Assembly: GCF_035046485.1 (NCBI RefSeq)
Contig: NC_085137.1
Location: 502,964,536 to 503,028,535 of the forward strand
DNA length: 64,000 nt
From: Aedes albopictus
Taxonomy: Eukaryota > Arthropoda > Insecta > Diptera > Culicidae
Direction of reading: 5' to 3'
Made by a program: the position numbers and the translations under genes. Under the pieces are notes generated by a model. It did not search any database. It was not told the origin of the DNA and saw only the letters and a list, made by a program, of their open reading frames with translations. Positions 11,335 to 22,022 of this stretch are shown here, in pieces; position 1 is the stretch's first letter, and the number at the start of each line of letters is the position of its first letter.

Positions 11335-12481
11335 TAAGGCTGTGACCATAGTGGGTAAGGTGAGATGCGATCGGATGCGATAAGTTATGAGATGAGAAGA
11401 GGGATGTTTGATAGGCCATAGTGCATGAGGTTTTCAATGAGGGTGCGCATGTTGTTTTCACATCCTTTTTCGCCTATTTCGTGCGCATCAACGACTCGCG
11501 TGATTTGATCGATGAAGTCGCTTGTAAGTTGAAGCGCTTCTTTGGATGTGGGTAGTGAAATGATCGTTTCATCTATAAGAGCGGAAAGATAAAATGCACC
11601 CGTTTTTTGTTTTGCGCGGGCCGTTTTTTTTGCTATAATTTAGTCAGTTTTGATCCTGTTTCAATTGCAAAAACCGACCAGTTAAAAAAAATCTGGTGTA
11701 ACTGTACAAGATTGAGATTATTGAATTAATTATTTGAGAAAAGAATGTACATATAACATGTAATTATATACGCGTGATGTCTTTATGTATACACATATTT
11801 TTACTTTCCGAACTGGTCTATCTGAGTGTTGATTTCAATTTAAATGAATATGAGACTGTTATACTGATTTTCGGCAATAAAACATTACTTGATTGTGCTG
11901 ACCTCGGCAAAAAGAAACAAAAATTCGGCAAGTATGTATTATTGGGTATAGGTTTTTTTTATTACAAAATTTTCGGCGATATCAACGAGAAAAGATGTCT
12001 CTAATAAGTACACAATATTCATCATACTTATATTAGTTAAAAGAGTATCAATCAAAATCGACGTCACACTCTTTTCGTTAAGAGATCTAGTTTTGCCTGA
12101 CAAAGAAAAAAGCAGAACCTTTCAATCAGAATCCTTTTTAGCAATTAAGTTGAATACCATTAAACCTTAAACTTTATAACTTGCACATGAATAACATGCA
12201 CTGAACAAACGACCATATCAAACATTGATCACTTGATTCAAATCCCGAACAGAGAAAATAAAATGTTTTCTTATACACATATAATAACAAAATTATGCTG
12301 TAAAAAAACTTAAACGATTTGATGGAATACTATTTTATATGCAATGAAATATGTTATTTTCAAGGTGATCGATAGACAGTATGATTAATTTTTATTACGT
12401 CTGGTCCATCAAAATGCATGTCATGTGAAAAAGCATTGAGTTATGTTTAAAAACAACAACATATTAACGCATTTTATATTA

Positions 12482-13396
12482 AGGACTGTTCATTAAAGAA
12501 AGTGGACATCTTTTTTTCAATAGAGAACATTTATTTTCGAACAAATCCATAAGTTTATTTTTTATAAACGACAATCAACATACATGTGGCCGAATTCACG
12601 TGAGTTTGAACATTTACTTCGCATTTCTGAAGAATGCTCGGACTATCCTCTTGATACCTTCCATTAAATTCTGCACAACTTTCTCCGTAACTTTTCATTG
12701 TGCCGCAGACCAAATTTTATTGAAGCAATCAACAGAACTTGCTTCTCTTCCATCTTTTTTGAGATGCCGCTTAATTATTGTCCAGTATCTTTCCACAGGA
12801 CGCAGTTAAGGGAAGTTTGGTGGATTTTGCCATTTTTCGACGAAATCGACTTTTTTCTTCTTGAGCATCTCTAGTGTAGAAGAAGCGTAATAAGCGGATG
12901 CCAGATCCGGTCAAAACAATGAAGGATCCGTATGTTTTCGGTTGATGGGTAGAAGTCATTTTTTTATGCATTCCTCTCTGTTATTTTCACCGTTGATTTT
13001 ACCCGTTGTGAAATATAAAGAAATCTTTGAGCCGCATGAACAATAGGCTTGCCACACCAAAAACTTTTTCCCAATTTTTTAGTTCTGATATACCCTACAT
13101 CATCCGGAACATCTGTCCCCTGCTCAGCGTTGAAAAATTGCGGTCCTGGAAGTGTACTTGTATGCCAATTCTCGAAACGACAACTTTTTGGAACACCATT
13201 TGTGCAGAATTTAAAGCTAGTCGCTAAGCTAATCCGACTCATCGCTATAAATTTCTCACTTTTTTCCGTTTTCTTTGAGTGTGTTGCCAAAGTGGACAAT
13301 GTTCTTACACACTGAGCAATAATTCACATTTTTTTGTTTAGTTTTAACTTTAAACTATTGGTGAACAGATGTCCACTTTCTTTAATGAACGGTCCT
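12482..13396 (-). mobile_element. Tc1/mariner-type element, internally deleted (915 bp)
   Basis: Terminal inverted repeats are about 28 bp: AGGACTGTTCATTAAAG... on the left and ...CTTTAATGAACGGTCCT on the right. TA lies on both sides (12480-12481, 13397-13398), the Tc1/mariner target. The element is shorter than the roughly 1.3 kb or more of an autonomous copy. Its minus strand carries the C-terminal part of a transposase. Confidence 0.85.
12600..13299 (-). pseudogene. Tc1/mariner (ITm superfamily) transposase remnant
   Basis: On the minus strand, blocks of a DDE transposase can be read across stops and frameshifts: LPGPQFFNAEQGTDVPDD, then a KSFWCGKPIVHAAQRF-like block (VWQAICSCG in relatives), SQRV.STVKITER, the DLASAYYASSTLEML block and NPPNFP-LRPVERYWTIIKR, ending in SAAQ...VQNLMEGIKR. 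The LRPVERYW stretch holds the final acidic catalytic residue region. The N-terminal DNA-binding half is missing. It is non-functional. Confidence 0.75.
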
Positions 13397-13666
13397 TACC
13401 TACTAGCATTCCCAACTCATTAAATCCGCATTGCTTTACATACACAACGAGCGCAGTCATAAAATCCATACCAAACAAGCATTCTTATGCGTTCTCTTGC
13501 GATCACATGCGTCGAAGCAGCTCCATCGCATCTGCGCACTCATCGCAACTCATCTACTATGTACGGTTCATGCGTTCTGCATATAGTTTCCACAGAGTGT
13601 GCTTCGCCGCTTATCCGATCTCTTTTCTCTTTGCATCGCACCTCAGCCACTATGTGCTCAACGTAA

Positions 13667-13688
13667 TGGTCCATTCACACTGTCGATT
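13667..13688 (-). repeat. Copia 5' LTR, second piece
   Basis: It continues the LTR after the TAA duplication (TGGTCCATTCACACTGTCG..) and is then cut by a SINE. The 13 bp ending at 13688 are the SINE's left target duplication. Confidence 0.85.
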
Positions 13689-13867
13689 TTTTTTTTTATC
13701 TGTATTAACGAGATTTTTAACCCTAGGCTAGTTCATCTCGGGACCCACGCTTTACTTCCCTTCCGAAGGAAGAACCCACATTTTGTGAGTATGTCGGGAG
13801 TGGGATTCGATCCCAGGTCCTCGGCGTGATAGTCAAGTTTGCTAACCATCACACCAGGTCCGCTCCA
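13689..13867 (-). mobile_element. tRNA-derived SINE (179 bp)
   Basis: On the minus strand it begins GGAGCGGACCTGG. It has a pol III A-box-like TGGTGTGATGGTTAG and a B-box-like GGATCGAATCCCA, then a short body, and ends in a poly(A) run. A 13-bp duplication (CACACTGTCGATT) flanks it at 13676-13688 and 13868-13880. It is not a functional tRNA gene: there is no full cloverleaf, and the body and tail are SINE-like. Confidence 0.85.
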
Positions 13868-13880
13868 CACACTGTCGATT

Positions 13881-13945
13881 GCGTATTCGATGAATGCGTG
13901 ATGCTCAATGGCACAATGATGCTCAATGGCACAGTGCTGCCATCA
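13881..13945 (-). repeat. Copia 5' LTR, third piece (outer end)
   Basis: It matches 6468-6532 with one visible change and ends at the LTR terminus CTGCCATCA. The right CAAAT duplication follows at 13946-13950. Confidence 0.87.
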
Positions 13946-13950
13946 CAAAT

Positions 13951-15025
13951 TAACGCCACAAATTACAAAATCATAGTGTGCAACCCTTTATTCACATTGG
14001 TGATAACTGATCTTTCCTGCCTCGAATCTCTAACTCCTGCTTAACATTTCTCTAGCTTTTCATTTCCGATTTTCTTCGTACTTTAGTACTCACGATCTTC
14101 CCGGGTGCACCCATTCTTTTACCGGGACCGCTTTCCTGGCACGCTCCAGCACGACCGCCGTTCGTCGGGCCACTGCGTGTAAATCCGTGCCGCCGAGCCG
14201 GGGACAGCGTGTAGAATCTGGAATCGGTCGCAGCGATTATCCACAGACCTCCTTTGCCGCTGGATTCGGCTACCTGGAGCATGTCCAGAGATGCTCTCCT
14301 CCTATTCCGTAGCCGAGATCGTGTGTCCTCTCGCCTCGTCCGATGCCGCACCAGTCGGTACTTGAACCGGCCTGAATGGCCGTCTCGAACTGCTAGTCTG
14401 GAATGAAAAGCTTTCTCTGTGAAGGCTTTTCTAGCTACATACAGCTCTGGCGATTTCCCGGAGATCGTTCTGCCAGTCTTCAAGATCGTTTTGCGAAGAG
14501 GCACCGTTGATCAGGTTCCACTGCTGCTTTCCGCACAATTTGGGAAGATGCTGTTGTGCTCTGACTATCGTGCAACTACAATGCTAATCGTCGCACCGCT
14601 GGGGCAGTGCTGTCGTCTCTCAGATGATGTCGTCTGCCGGACGCTATCGCTGGATCGCAATTTAGAACACCTACGCACTCAAATTGTGCCCGTCGCACGA
14701 GGTTATGCTCGCATCCAAGCTGCGCATCCACATTCGATGGGAACGGTTTCGACCTAGATTCTCCGGGTGTTCCTCCCGGGACAGTTCTGTGCGTGTCCGG
14801 TTATCCAAAGACGCACAATGATCGCTCCCGTAGTCACTTGGCCGTGCTCGTCGCGGTTGATTTTCTGTGCGAAACCACGTCAGTTTTTCGTGGTGTGCTC
14901 TCGAGATGAAGAATTTGGTATTGAGCGGATACTGGCCACTTCCAGGGGACAATTAGCGGGCTTGAAGTTGTGAGTAGCTTTTAATTTATACACTCTTCCT
15001 GCGCTCCGAGTGAGGCTCTAAGAAT
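13951..15025. other. Unassigned stretch between Copia and BEL/Pao remnant
   Basis: It is moderately GC-rich, with open frames on both strands but no domain I recognise. It probably contains the 3' untranslated region and LTR of the BEL/Pao element, but I found no matching LTR at the other end. Confidence 0.35.
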
Positions 15026-17600
15026 TCACTTGCACCGACTGTTTTCGACGGACAACACTTTACCCACTCCGGCATGCAACTCGACTATCTTCACTGTCCG
15101 TCCGATCGATGCTGATGTTCGTGTGCCGTGAGGCGAAGCGGATGTAGCTGCTTTTCGTTCAGTGGCCGGCCGAGGGCAAAAAATTTTTTTCTTCTCATTT
15201 GTTTTCAAGATCGTGTTCCCAGTGAGGAGATGTGTTGACGCTTGGTGTTTGAACATTGTACACATGACAAAAAAGGCTCTTGATATTCCCGCATGAACGC
15301 GACAAATCGCTGTTTGAAATCGCTGTCATTCTCAAATCGACGTTCCAAGCGATTGAGATTCCTGGTGGCGGCGACCAGAGGTTTCCCAACTTGAGCTTCG
15401 AGTCATCCATTGGCAAACGGACGATGAAGCGACCTTCCTACGAGTGTGTGAGAGTGGAGTTGAAACCTTCAACCACTCTTTGTTCATCCTTGGTGAATTG
15501 CTTGGGATTGTGGAGTTCCTGATCCTCCCAGAACAAACGCAACGTCCGGTCGATGTCAATCTTTTGGTTCAGATTGATGACCGAGTGGTAGGCATGAACA
15601 CATTCCTGTTTCGCGAGCTTACCTGCGACCATCCATCCGAAAATGGAACGTTGTGCCACAGGAGTTCCGTTGTGATTCTTGACCTGTCTTGATTCCAATA
15701 CCGACAGGAAGACATCGGTCCCAAGAATAATGTCGATTGCTCCCGGCTTGTTGAACTACGGGTCGGCCAACTGCAGCCCCTGGAAGTAGGGCACATTGGA
15801 CTCACTGAATCGCTGGCACGGTAGGGTTACTGTCAGTTTCCCTAGAACGCAGGCCTGAGTGGTTAGCTTGATTTCATCCTCGAAGCGCAATGACAACACC
15901 AGCATGACCTTGCCGGCTGTGCGACCGACAACCTCTGCGTTGACGCCGGTGACCTCCAGTGTAGCGTTGCTACGTCTCAACCCAAGACGCTTTACGCACG
16001 TTTCCGTTATTAGTGACACTTGCGAACCGCTGTCGATTAGTCCTCGTACTTCGTGACTGTCACTGCCCTTGACACGTACCACCACCGTTGGCAGTAGCGT
16101 TATTGTAGATTTTTCATTCACCGCATGTGTTGAGTTGACGTTGACCGACAACGCTAATTCCAGATTGGATTCCTGGTTGGACTGATCCTGCTCCGGCTTC
16201 TTGACAGCTTGTGTTGCTCCCTGCGTGCCAACAGTGCTTGCAATCCATTGAACGGCATACAGACTTCGCTGTATGGGAGGAGCGCAAACAGTTGAAACAC
16301 AGTTTTGACGATTGTGCCAACTCTCTGCGCGCCGCGACGACCATTTCCTTGAAGCGGTCACATGATAGATCGGGTGATCCTTTGAGCACTTGGCGCATGA
16401 TGCGGATGACGCGTTGGTATGGAAGGTTTGCGCTTTCTCGCCACCGGGCGCTCTGGAGTACTCCTTCTTTCAGGCATCCGCCTGACTTGGCTGCTTCGTA
16501 AAGGCTGTGCACGTCTCAAGTGCATCGCAGCGTTTTTGCAGGAACTCCAGGATGTCTGCAAACGTTGGACTGTCGACATCGATGATTTTCTGCGCCCACA
16601 AAGACCGTGTTTCCTTGTCCACCTTCTCCAACAGTAGTTGGATGAGCCACGGATCCCTCGATTCGAACTCATTTCCGAGAGCCTTGAGCTGACGGATGGC
16701 ATCGTCGGATGTGCCCACCAGCTTATTGAGCCCGGAAACGGTTGACGTAGATGGTTGGTCGATGAACTCTCGAACCAGGGCAAACACGGTATACTTTTTC
16801 TTGTTATAGTGGGTTTCCAGTTTTTCCCAGGCTTCTTTGTAATTGACGTCACTGATAGGGAACGAGCTGACCATTTTCTTCGCCTCGCCTTCCAAGTACG
16901 ATAGCAGGTACTGCATCTTTAGCGAGTCCTTGAGGTCTGTCCTGCTGTGGGTGGTGCTCACGAACAGGTCCTTGAAAGAATGCCAGTACGTTCGTTCTTC
17001 TTGGAACACTATGATGTTGAGCTGAGGAAGCTCACGTTCAGTTGGTGGTCCTGATGCGAAGCCAGTCCAGTAGCTGCTGCTGCAGGAGGTTGAATTTGGT
17101 GCATGATCAAGGCTTGCTGAGACTCGACGAGAGCTCTGATGGCATCCCTCAGATCATAAACGGATTGCACGGTTTCAGCACTGTAGATGGACATCCAGTC
17201 TTGGTTATCCTGCAGGAACACCGTGTACAAACCTTTCGCCTTGAAATAAACCTCGTCGAACTGCAGCCGGTAGTTGAACACCGACGCGATGTCTTCCAAA
17301 TTGCTGGTGTTCTCTTCGATCGTGGTCTAGATGCCGTCGAAGTTTCCAGCAAGTTCCGTGAGCTTATCCTTTCGCTCCTGCACCTTTTCGTAGGTGGGAT
17401 TCCGGGTGCAGAGGGTTTCTGCAACGGAGAGCTCCCATGTCGCCTTAGCGAACATAACCTCCCTTTTCACCCACAACTTTTTCAACTCGCTTTTGTCGGA
17501 CGCGAAGGACCAAACCGGAGTGGACTGTAGCGATAGAGGAGAGACAAACTTGGACCGGGAACCGACTTCCGGAACGACCGTAACTAATTCGCGAATACTT
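15026..17600 (-). pseudogene. BEL/Pao LTR retrotransposon remnant (gag, protease, 3' fragment)
   Basis: Minus-strand gag is readable across several stops and frameshifts. From about 17550 there is an N-terminal coiled region (KLWVKREVMFAKATWELSV, LEDIASVFNYRLQFDEVYF). At 17000-16480 comes the BEL-type Gag core (YWHSFKDLFVSTTHS, KMQYLLSYLEGEAKKMVSSF, AWEKLETHYNKK, NKLVGTSDDAIRQLKALG). At about 16300 is a zinc knuckle (LCFNCLRSSHTAKSV, CRSMDCKHC). At 16050 is the retropepsin (VRGLIDSGSQVSLITE). At 15690-15440 is the Pao linker before RT (GWMVAGKLAK, LRLFWEDQELHN). Reverse transcriptase, RNase H and most of integrase are absent. A possible integrase C-terminal scrap (KIVELHAGVGKV) lies at about 15090, implying an internal deletion. 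Confidence 0.8.
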
Positions 17601-17637
17601 TTTCGGGAAGGGTTATAAAAACGCGACCGAACGATTG

Positions 17638-17845
17638 TAGGGTATTGGTTCCCTTATTAGGCATGTGGCTCCCATTTTCATCCTACGAAAAGGAAAAACA
17701 AAGGATTGAAACGCTGTTTGTTTTGTTTCTTATTTTTTGAGCACCCATGAAAACAAAAAGAACGGAATCAATCGGTGCCGTAATCGCTTGTTTTCGAATA
17801 GGATGAACATGGGAGCGTGAGATTACTGATGGTACACATACCCTA
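17638..17845. mobile_element. MITE, about 208 bp, TA-ended
   Basis: Long imperfect inverted repeats of about 54 bp. The left arm carries TAGGGTATTGGTTCCC and GCTCCCATTTTCATCCTA. The right arm in reverse carries TAGGGTATGTGTACC and GCTCCCATGTTCATCCTA. It begins and ends with TA. No coding capacity. Confidence 0.65.
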
Positions 17846-18021
17846 CATGTTCAACTTTACTGTTTGTTCGAATAAAAATGTTTACAGACTTTTCTGCCCC
17901 CACTCGCTCGCATAACAGTCCCATTTGACTTTTCATCAATTTTGAGTTAACGTTATGAATAGTCATCATTTTCGATGTAGGTACTTACAATAATAAAAAT
18001 TACGAATTTTTATGTCAATGC

Positions 18022-18988
18022 TTTTTACCCTTCTTACACCCATAAGAAGGGTATAAATACCGCTTGGAAAACCGACTTTCGATCCGAGGCCCGCAGGGCC
18101 GAGTCACATATACCAATCAACTCAGCTCGACGAATTGAGCAAATGTCTGTATGTGCGTGTGTGTGTATGTGTGTGTGTGTGTGTATGTGTGTATGTATGT
18201 TACAAAAAAATGTCACTCACGGTTCTCAGCCATCTGTTGACCGATTTGAGTTCTCTTGGAAGCAAATGAAAGCTACTACATCCTAGTAGAACGCTATTGA
18301 ATTTTATTTTGATTGGACGTTCGGTTACCGAGATATCTTTCAAAGAGTGCTAGGGAGTAGTACAACTTAATTATTTTAGATATTTTTGACAAAGTGTATC
18401 ACCATAAATTTCTCAGCCGTCTATCAACCGATTTGGGTTCTTAAGGCCCCAAACGAAAGCTACTACATCCTGGTAGAACGCTATTGATTTTTTTTTTTGA
18501 TTGGACGTTCGGTTACCGAGATATCTTTCAAAGAGTGCTAGGGAGTAGTACAACTTAATTATTTTAGATATTTTTGACAAAGTGTATCACCATAAATTTC
18601 TCAGCCGTCTATCAACCGATTCGGGTTCTTAAGGCCCGAAACGAAAGCTACTGCACCCTAGAAGAACGCTTTTGAATTTCATTCCGATTGGACATTTTGT
18701 AACCGAGATATCTTTCGGGGAGTACTTTGGAGTAATACAACTTAACTTTTTAAGAGGTCTTTGACAAAATGCTTCATAATAAATGAATCAGCCGTGTGCA
18801 ATCGATTTGAGTTCTCTCAGCATCAAATGAAAGCTACAGCATCCAAGTAGTATGCTATTAAATTTCATGCCGTTTTGGACATTTTGTTTCCGAGATATCT
18901 TTCCACGAGTACTAAGGAGTAATGAAATTTACGCTTTTGAGAGATTTTTGATAAAATGTATCATAATACATTTCTCAGACGTTTGTCA
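18022..18988. repeat. ACCCTTCTTACAC element with degenerate tandem subunits of about 185 bp
   Basis: It starts ACCCTTCTTACACCCATAAG, has a (TG)n/TATG microsatellite at 18145-18200, then four diverging subunits that each carry 'tcagccgtctatcaaccgat', 'gaaagctactacatcc' and 'accgagatatcttt'. The right end is lost into the 146-bp array. Confidence 0.65.
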
Positions 18989-20447
18989 ACAGATTTTTTA
19001 TGATCATATTTGGTTTCTCAAGGAGCTCTGCATGAAAATGCAATTGCAACAAATACATAAAAGCTACTATCTCTTTGTAATATTTGAGCTTAATAAACAG
19101 TAGCAAAAATATTACGGAATGTATGTAGGAAAAGCCTTTTTTTATGATCAAATTTGGTTTCTCAAGGAGCTCTGCATGAAAATGCAATAGCATCAAATGT
19201 ATAAAAGCTACTATCTCTTTGTAATATTTGAGCTTAATAAACAGTAGCAAAAATATTACGGAATGTATGTAGGAAAAGCCTTTTTTTCTGATCAAATTTG
19301 GTTTCTCAAGGAGCTCTGCATGAAAATGCAATTGCATCAAATGTATAAAAGTTACTATCTCTTTGTAATATTTGAGCTTAATAAACAGTAGCAAAAATAT
19401 CACGGAATGTATGTAGGAAAAGCCTTTTTTATTTATGATCAAATTTGGTTTCTCAAGCTAGCTCTACATGAAAATGCAATTGCAACAAATACATAAAAGC
19501 TACTATCTCTTTGTAATATTTGAGCTTAATAAACAGTAGCAAAAATATTACGGAATGTATGTAGGAAAAGCCTTTTTTTCTGATCAAATTTGGTTTCTCA
19601 AGGAGCTCTGCATGAAAATGCAATTGCATCAAATGTATAAAAGTTACTATCTCTTTGTAATATTTGAGCTTAATAAACAGTAGCAAAAATATCACGGAAT
19701 GTATGTAGGAAAAGCCTTTTTTATTTATGATCAAATTTGGTTTCTCAAGCTAGCTCTACATGAAAATGCAACTGCATCAAATACATAAAAGCTATTATCT
19801 CTTTGTAATATTTGAGCTCAATAAACAGTAGCAAAAATATCACGGAATGTATGTAGGAAAAGCCTTTTTTATGACCAAATCTGGTTTCCCAAGTTAGCTC
19901 TACATGAAAATGCAATTGCATCAAATACATAAAAGCTACTATCTCTTTGTAATATTTGAGCTTAATAAACAGTAGCAAAAATATCACGGAATGTATGTAG
20001 GAAAAGCCTTTTTTTATGATCAAATTTGGTTTCTCAAGGAGCTCTGCATGAAAATGCAATTGCATCAAATACATAAAAGTTACTATCTCTTTGTAATATT
20101 TGAGCTTAATAAACAGTAGCAAAAATATCACGGAATGTATGTAGGAAAAGCCTTTTTTATTTATGATCAAATTTGGTTTCTCAAGCTAGCTCTACATGAA
20201 AATGCAACTGCATCAAATACATAAAAGCTATTATCTCTTTGTAATATTTGAGCTCAATAAACAGTAGCAAAAATATCACGGAATGTATGTAGGAAAAGCC
20301 TTTTTTATGACCAAATCTGGTTTCCCAAGTTAGCTCTACATGAAAATGCAATTGCATCAAATACATAAAAGCTACTATCTCTTTGTAATATTTGAGCTTA
20401 ATAAACAGTAGCAAAAATATCACGGAATGTATGTAGGAAAAGCCTTT
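18989..20447. repeat. Tandem array, unit about 146 bp, 10 copies
   Basis: Each unit carries GATCAAATTTGGTTTCTCAA, TGAAAATGCAATTGCATCAA, TACTATCTCTTTGTAATATT and ACGGAATGTATGTAGGAAAA. I count ten occurrences of 'cagtagcaaaaatat'. The last part shows a three-unit super-period of 436 bp (19771 against 20207). Minus-strand open frames are repeat artefacts. Confidence 0.85.
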
Positions 20448-20449
20448 TT

Positions 20450-21034
20450 ACCCTTCTTACACCCATAAGAAGGGTATAAATACCGCTTGGAAAACCGACT
20501 TTCGATCCGAGGCCCGCAGGGCCGAGTCACATATACCAATCAACTCAGCTCGACGAATTGAGCAAATGTCTGTATGTGCGTGTGTGTGTATGTGTGTGTG
20601 TGTATGTGTGTATGTATGTTACAAAAAAATGTCACTCACGGTTCTCAGCCGTCTGTTGACCGATTTGAGTTCTCTTGGAAGCAAATGAAAGCTACTACAT
20701 CCTAGTAGAACGCTATTGAATTTTATGTTGATTGGACGTTCGGTTACCGAGATATCTTTCAAAGAGTGCTAGGGAGTAGTACAACTTAATTATTTTAGAT
20801 ATTTTTGACAAAGTGTATCACCATAAATTTCTCAGCCGTCTATCAACCGATTTGGGTTCTTAAGGCCCCAAACGAAAGCTACTACATCCTAGTAGAACGC
20901 TATTGATTTTTTTTTTTTGATTGTCCATTTTGTAACCGAGATAACTTTCGAGCATTACCAGGAGGAGTACTTTGCAGTAATACAACATACATACGAATAA
21001 TACAACAATAATTTTAATAAGTGTAAGAAGGGTT
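20450..21034. mobile_element. Complete ACCCTTCTTACAC-ended element (about 585 bp)
   Basis: The left end is ACCCTTCTTACAC and the right end is GTGTAAGAAGGGT, exact inverted copies of 13 bp. The interior, including the TG microsatellite at about 20575-20620 and the 'tcagccgtc' subunits, matches 18026 onward. I see no transposase. Confidence 0.65.
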
Positions 21035-21946
21035 CTGTTCACCATAGGTGGATTAATTCAGGTTTTTTTTTTTTTTTGCTAGCTGCACTCTGAATAGAGT
21101 TGAAACCTCTACACTAGACCTGAAGATAGAAAAGAGTACGTAATCTTTCAGAAGCAGTTTGCCAGCCGTACGCGGAAAATGATATCCATTAAGACACTGT
21201 TGCAACTGACTCAGAAAGATACGGTAGAAGATTGGAAAGTTTTCAATTAGTCACTCAGTCAGGATTTGCCTATGTAGTGTTATGGTCACACGGTTTGTGT
21301 TTGTCTCCTTGTTTGGTTTTGTGGTATGGTTAAATATGTTTTTCTCCTCGTTAAGTCAGTTGTCGTATGTTGTTTTTTTTTTCATCGAATCAATCGAACC
21401 TTGTATGTTAAAATATAGTCGATCCTGTGTCAAATTGTTTTCTTGATTTCGCTAATCGTTTTCTACTTGTGTTCATCTCTTGTGTCCTTAAATTGTCATC
21501 GGTCCAAAATCCACAAAAACATGTAACTGAACTTCTGAACATCTAAGAGATTATCAAAAATACGCCAAGTTGGTCAGTTGATTGCAATAAAATTTTAAAA
21601 TAATAAAGATTTCATGTCAACTTTCATCCCGCTACAAATACTATTAAAAATATTCAAATTCGTTCAATTGTCCTATCGGTCCTACCTAGATGAACCATGT
21701 CATTTTCTCAAGCGTAGCCTAGAAATGTCAACCGAGTCATACACAAGTAACGTTGTTCAGTTAATATAAAGCAGCCAGTTTTTGTCCAAAATGTCACGTC
21801 GAACGCATTGACGTCAACAATGCGTTTAAGTGTTCGCACGTTAGCTTCGAATCTATCAGCACAATTAAGTGCTGCAAATCTCCCTCCCACTATTGATTCT
21901 TCGGTCGATTTTAATTGCTTTATTTAAAGAAAATATGACCAACTAA
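21035..21946. other. AT-rich stretch without recognised features
   Basis: It includes a poly(T) run at 21061-21077 and short open frames on both strands without family resemblance. No gene call is supported. Confidence 0.5.
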
Positions 21947-22022
21947 CTGCCGTGAATCGCATATCTGTCCCATTTGCATAGGAAGTCCAGCAAAGATGGG
22001 ACTGATATACGATTCACGGCAG
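21947..22022. mobile_element. 76-bp hairpin MITE (CTGCCGTGAATCGC ends)
   Basis: The left arm is CTGCCGTGAATCGCATATC and the right arm in reverse is CTGCCGTGAATCGTATATC. The loop contains 'aggaagtccagcaaaga'. CTAA flanks both sides. It has the same length and core as the element at 27179-27254. Confidence 0.75.

Larger units (their letters stand above)
11338..13663. mobile_element. Second TAA-flanked MITE-like element carrying a Tc1-like insert
   Basis: The left end is GGCTGTGACCATAGTGGG, followed by AAGGTGAGATGCG. The right end in reverse is CGTTGAGCACATAGTGGC, followed by GAGGTGCGATGC. It is flanked by TAA at 11335-11337 and 13664-13666. It shares the CATAGT core with the neighbouring MITE, so both probably used the same transposase. 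The 915-bp Tc1-like element sits inside. The rest (11.4-12.4 kb and 13.4-13.6 kb) is AT-rich without a gene. Confidence 0.55.
6323..13945 (-). mobile_element. Ty1/Copia LTR retrotransposon, defective, with split 5' LTR
   Basis: This is a complete element from LTR to LTR with matching CAAAT duplications. The 3' LTR is 6323-6532 (210 bp). The 5' LTR is in three pieces, 10705-10827, 13667-13688 and 13881-13945, which also sum to 210 bp. By eye the two LTRs differ at only two positions. The LTR begins TGATGGCAG on the minus strand. A tRNA-Met-like primer site (GGTCATGGGCC) follows the 5' LTR directly, and a purine tract (GATGAGAAGGAG) precedes the 3' LTR. Without the insertions in its 5' LTR the element would be about 4.6 kb. 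The single gag-pol is broken by a frameshift and two catalytic substitutions, so this copy could not move by itself. Confidence 0.9.

Noticed and set aside
13689..13867. tRNA gene on the minus strand
   Set aside because: A- and B-box-like motifs are present, but the body, poly(A) tail and 13-bp target duplication make it a SINE. The same applies to 60336-60600.
14052..14973. Overlapping open frames of about 100-150 codons on both strands
   Set aside because: They are arginine/serine-rich, lack domains, and lie where BEL/Pao non-coding or LTR sequence is expected.
18145..18200. Possible regulatory Z-DNA (TG)n tract
   Set aside because: It is an internal microsatellite of a repeated element (also at 20575-20620), so no local role is supported.
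18989..20447. CRISPR-like array
   Set aside because: The repeats are head to tail without unique spacers, there are no cas genes, and the window is eukaryotic. The same applies to the 24-bp and 123-bp arrays.
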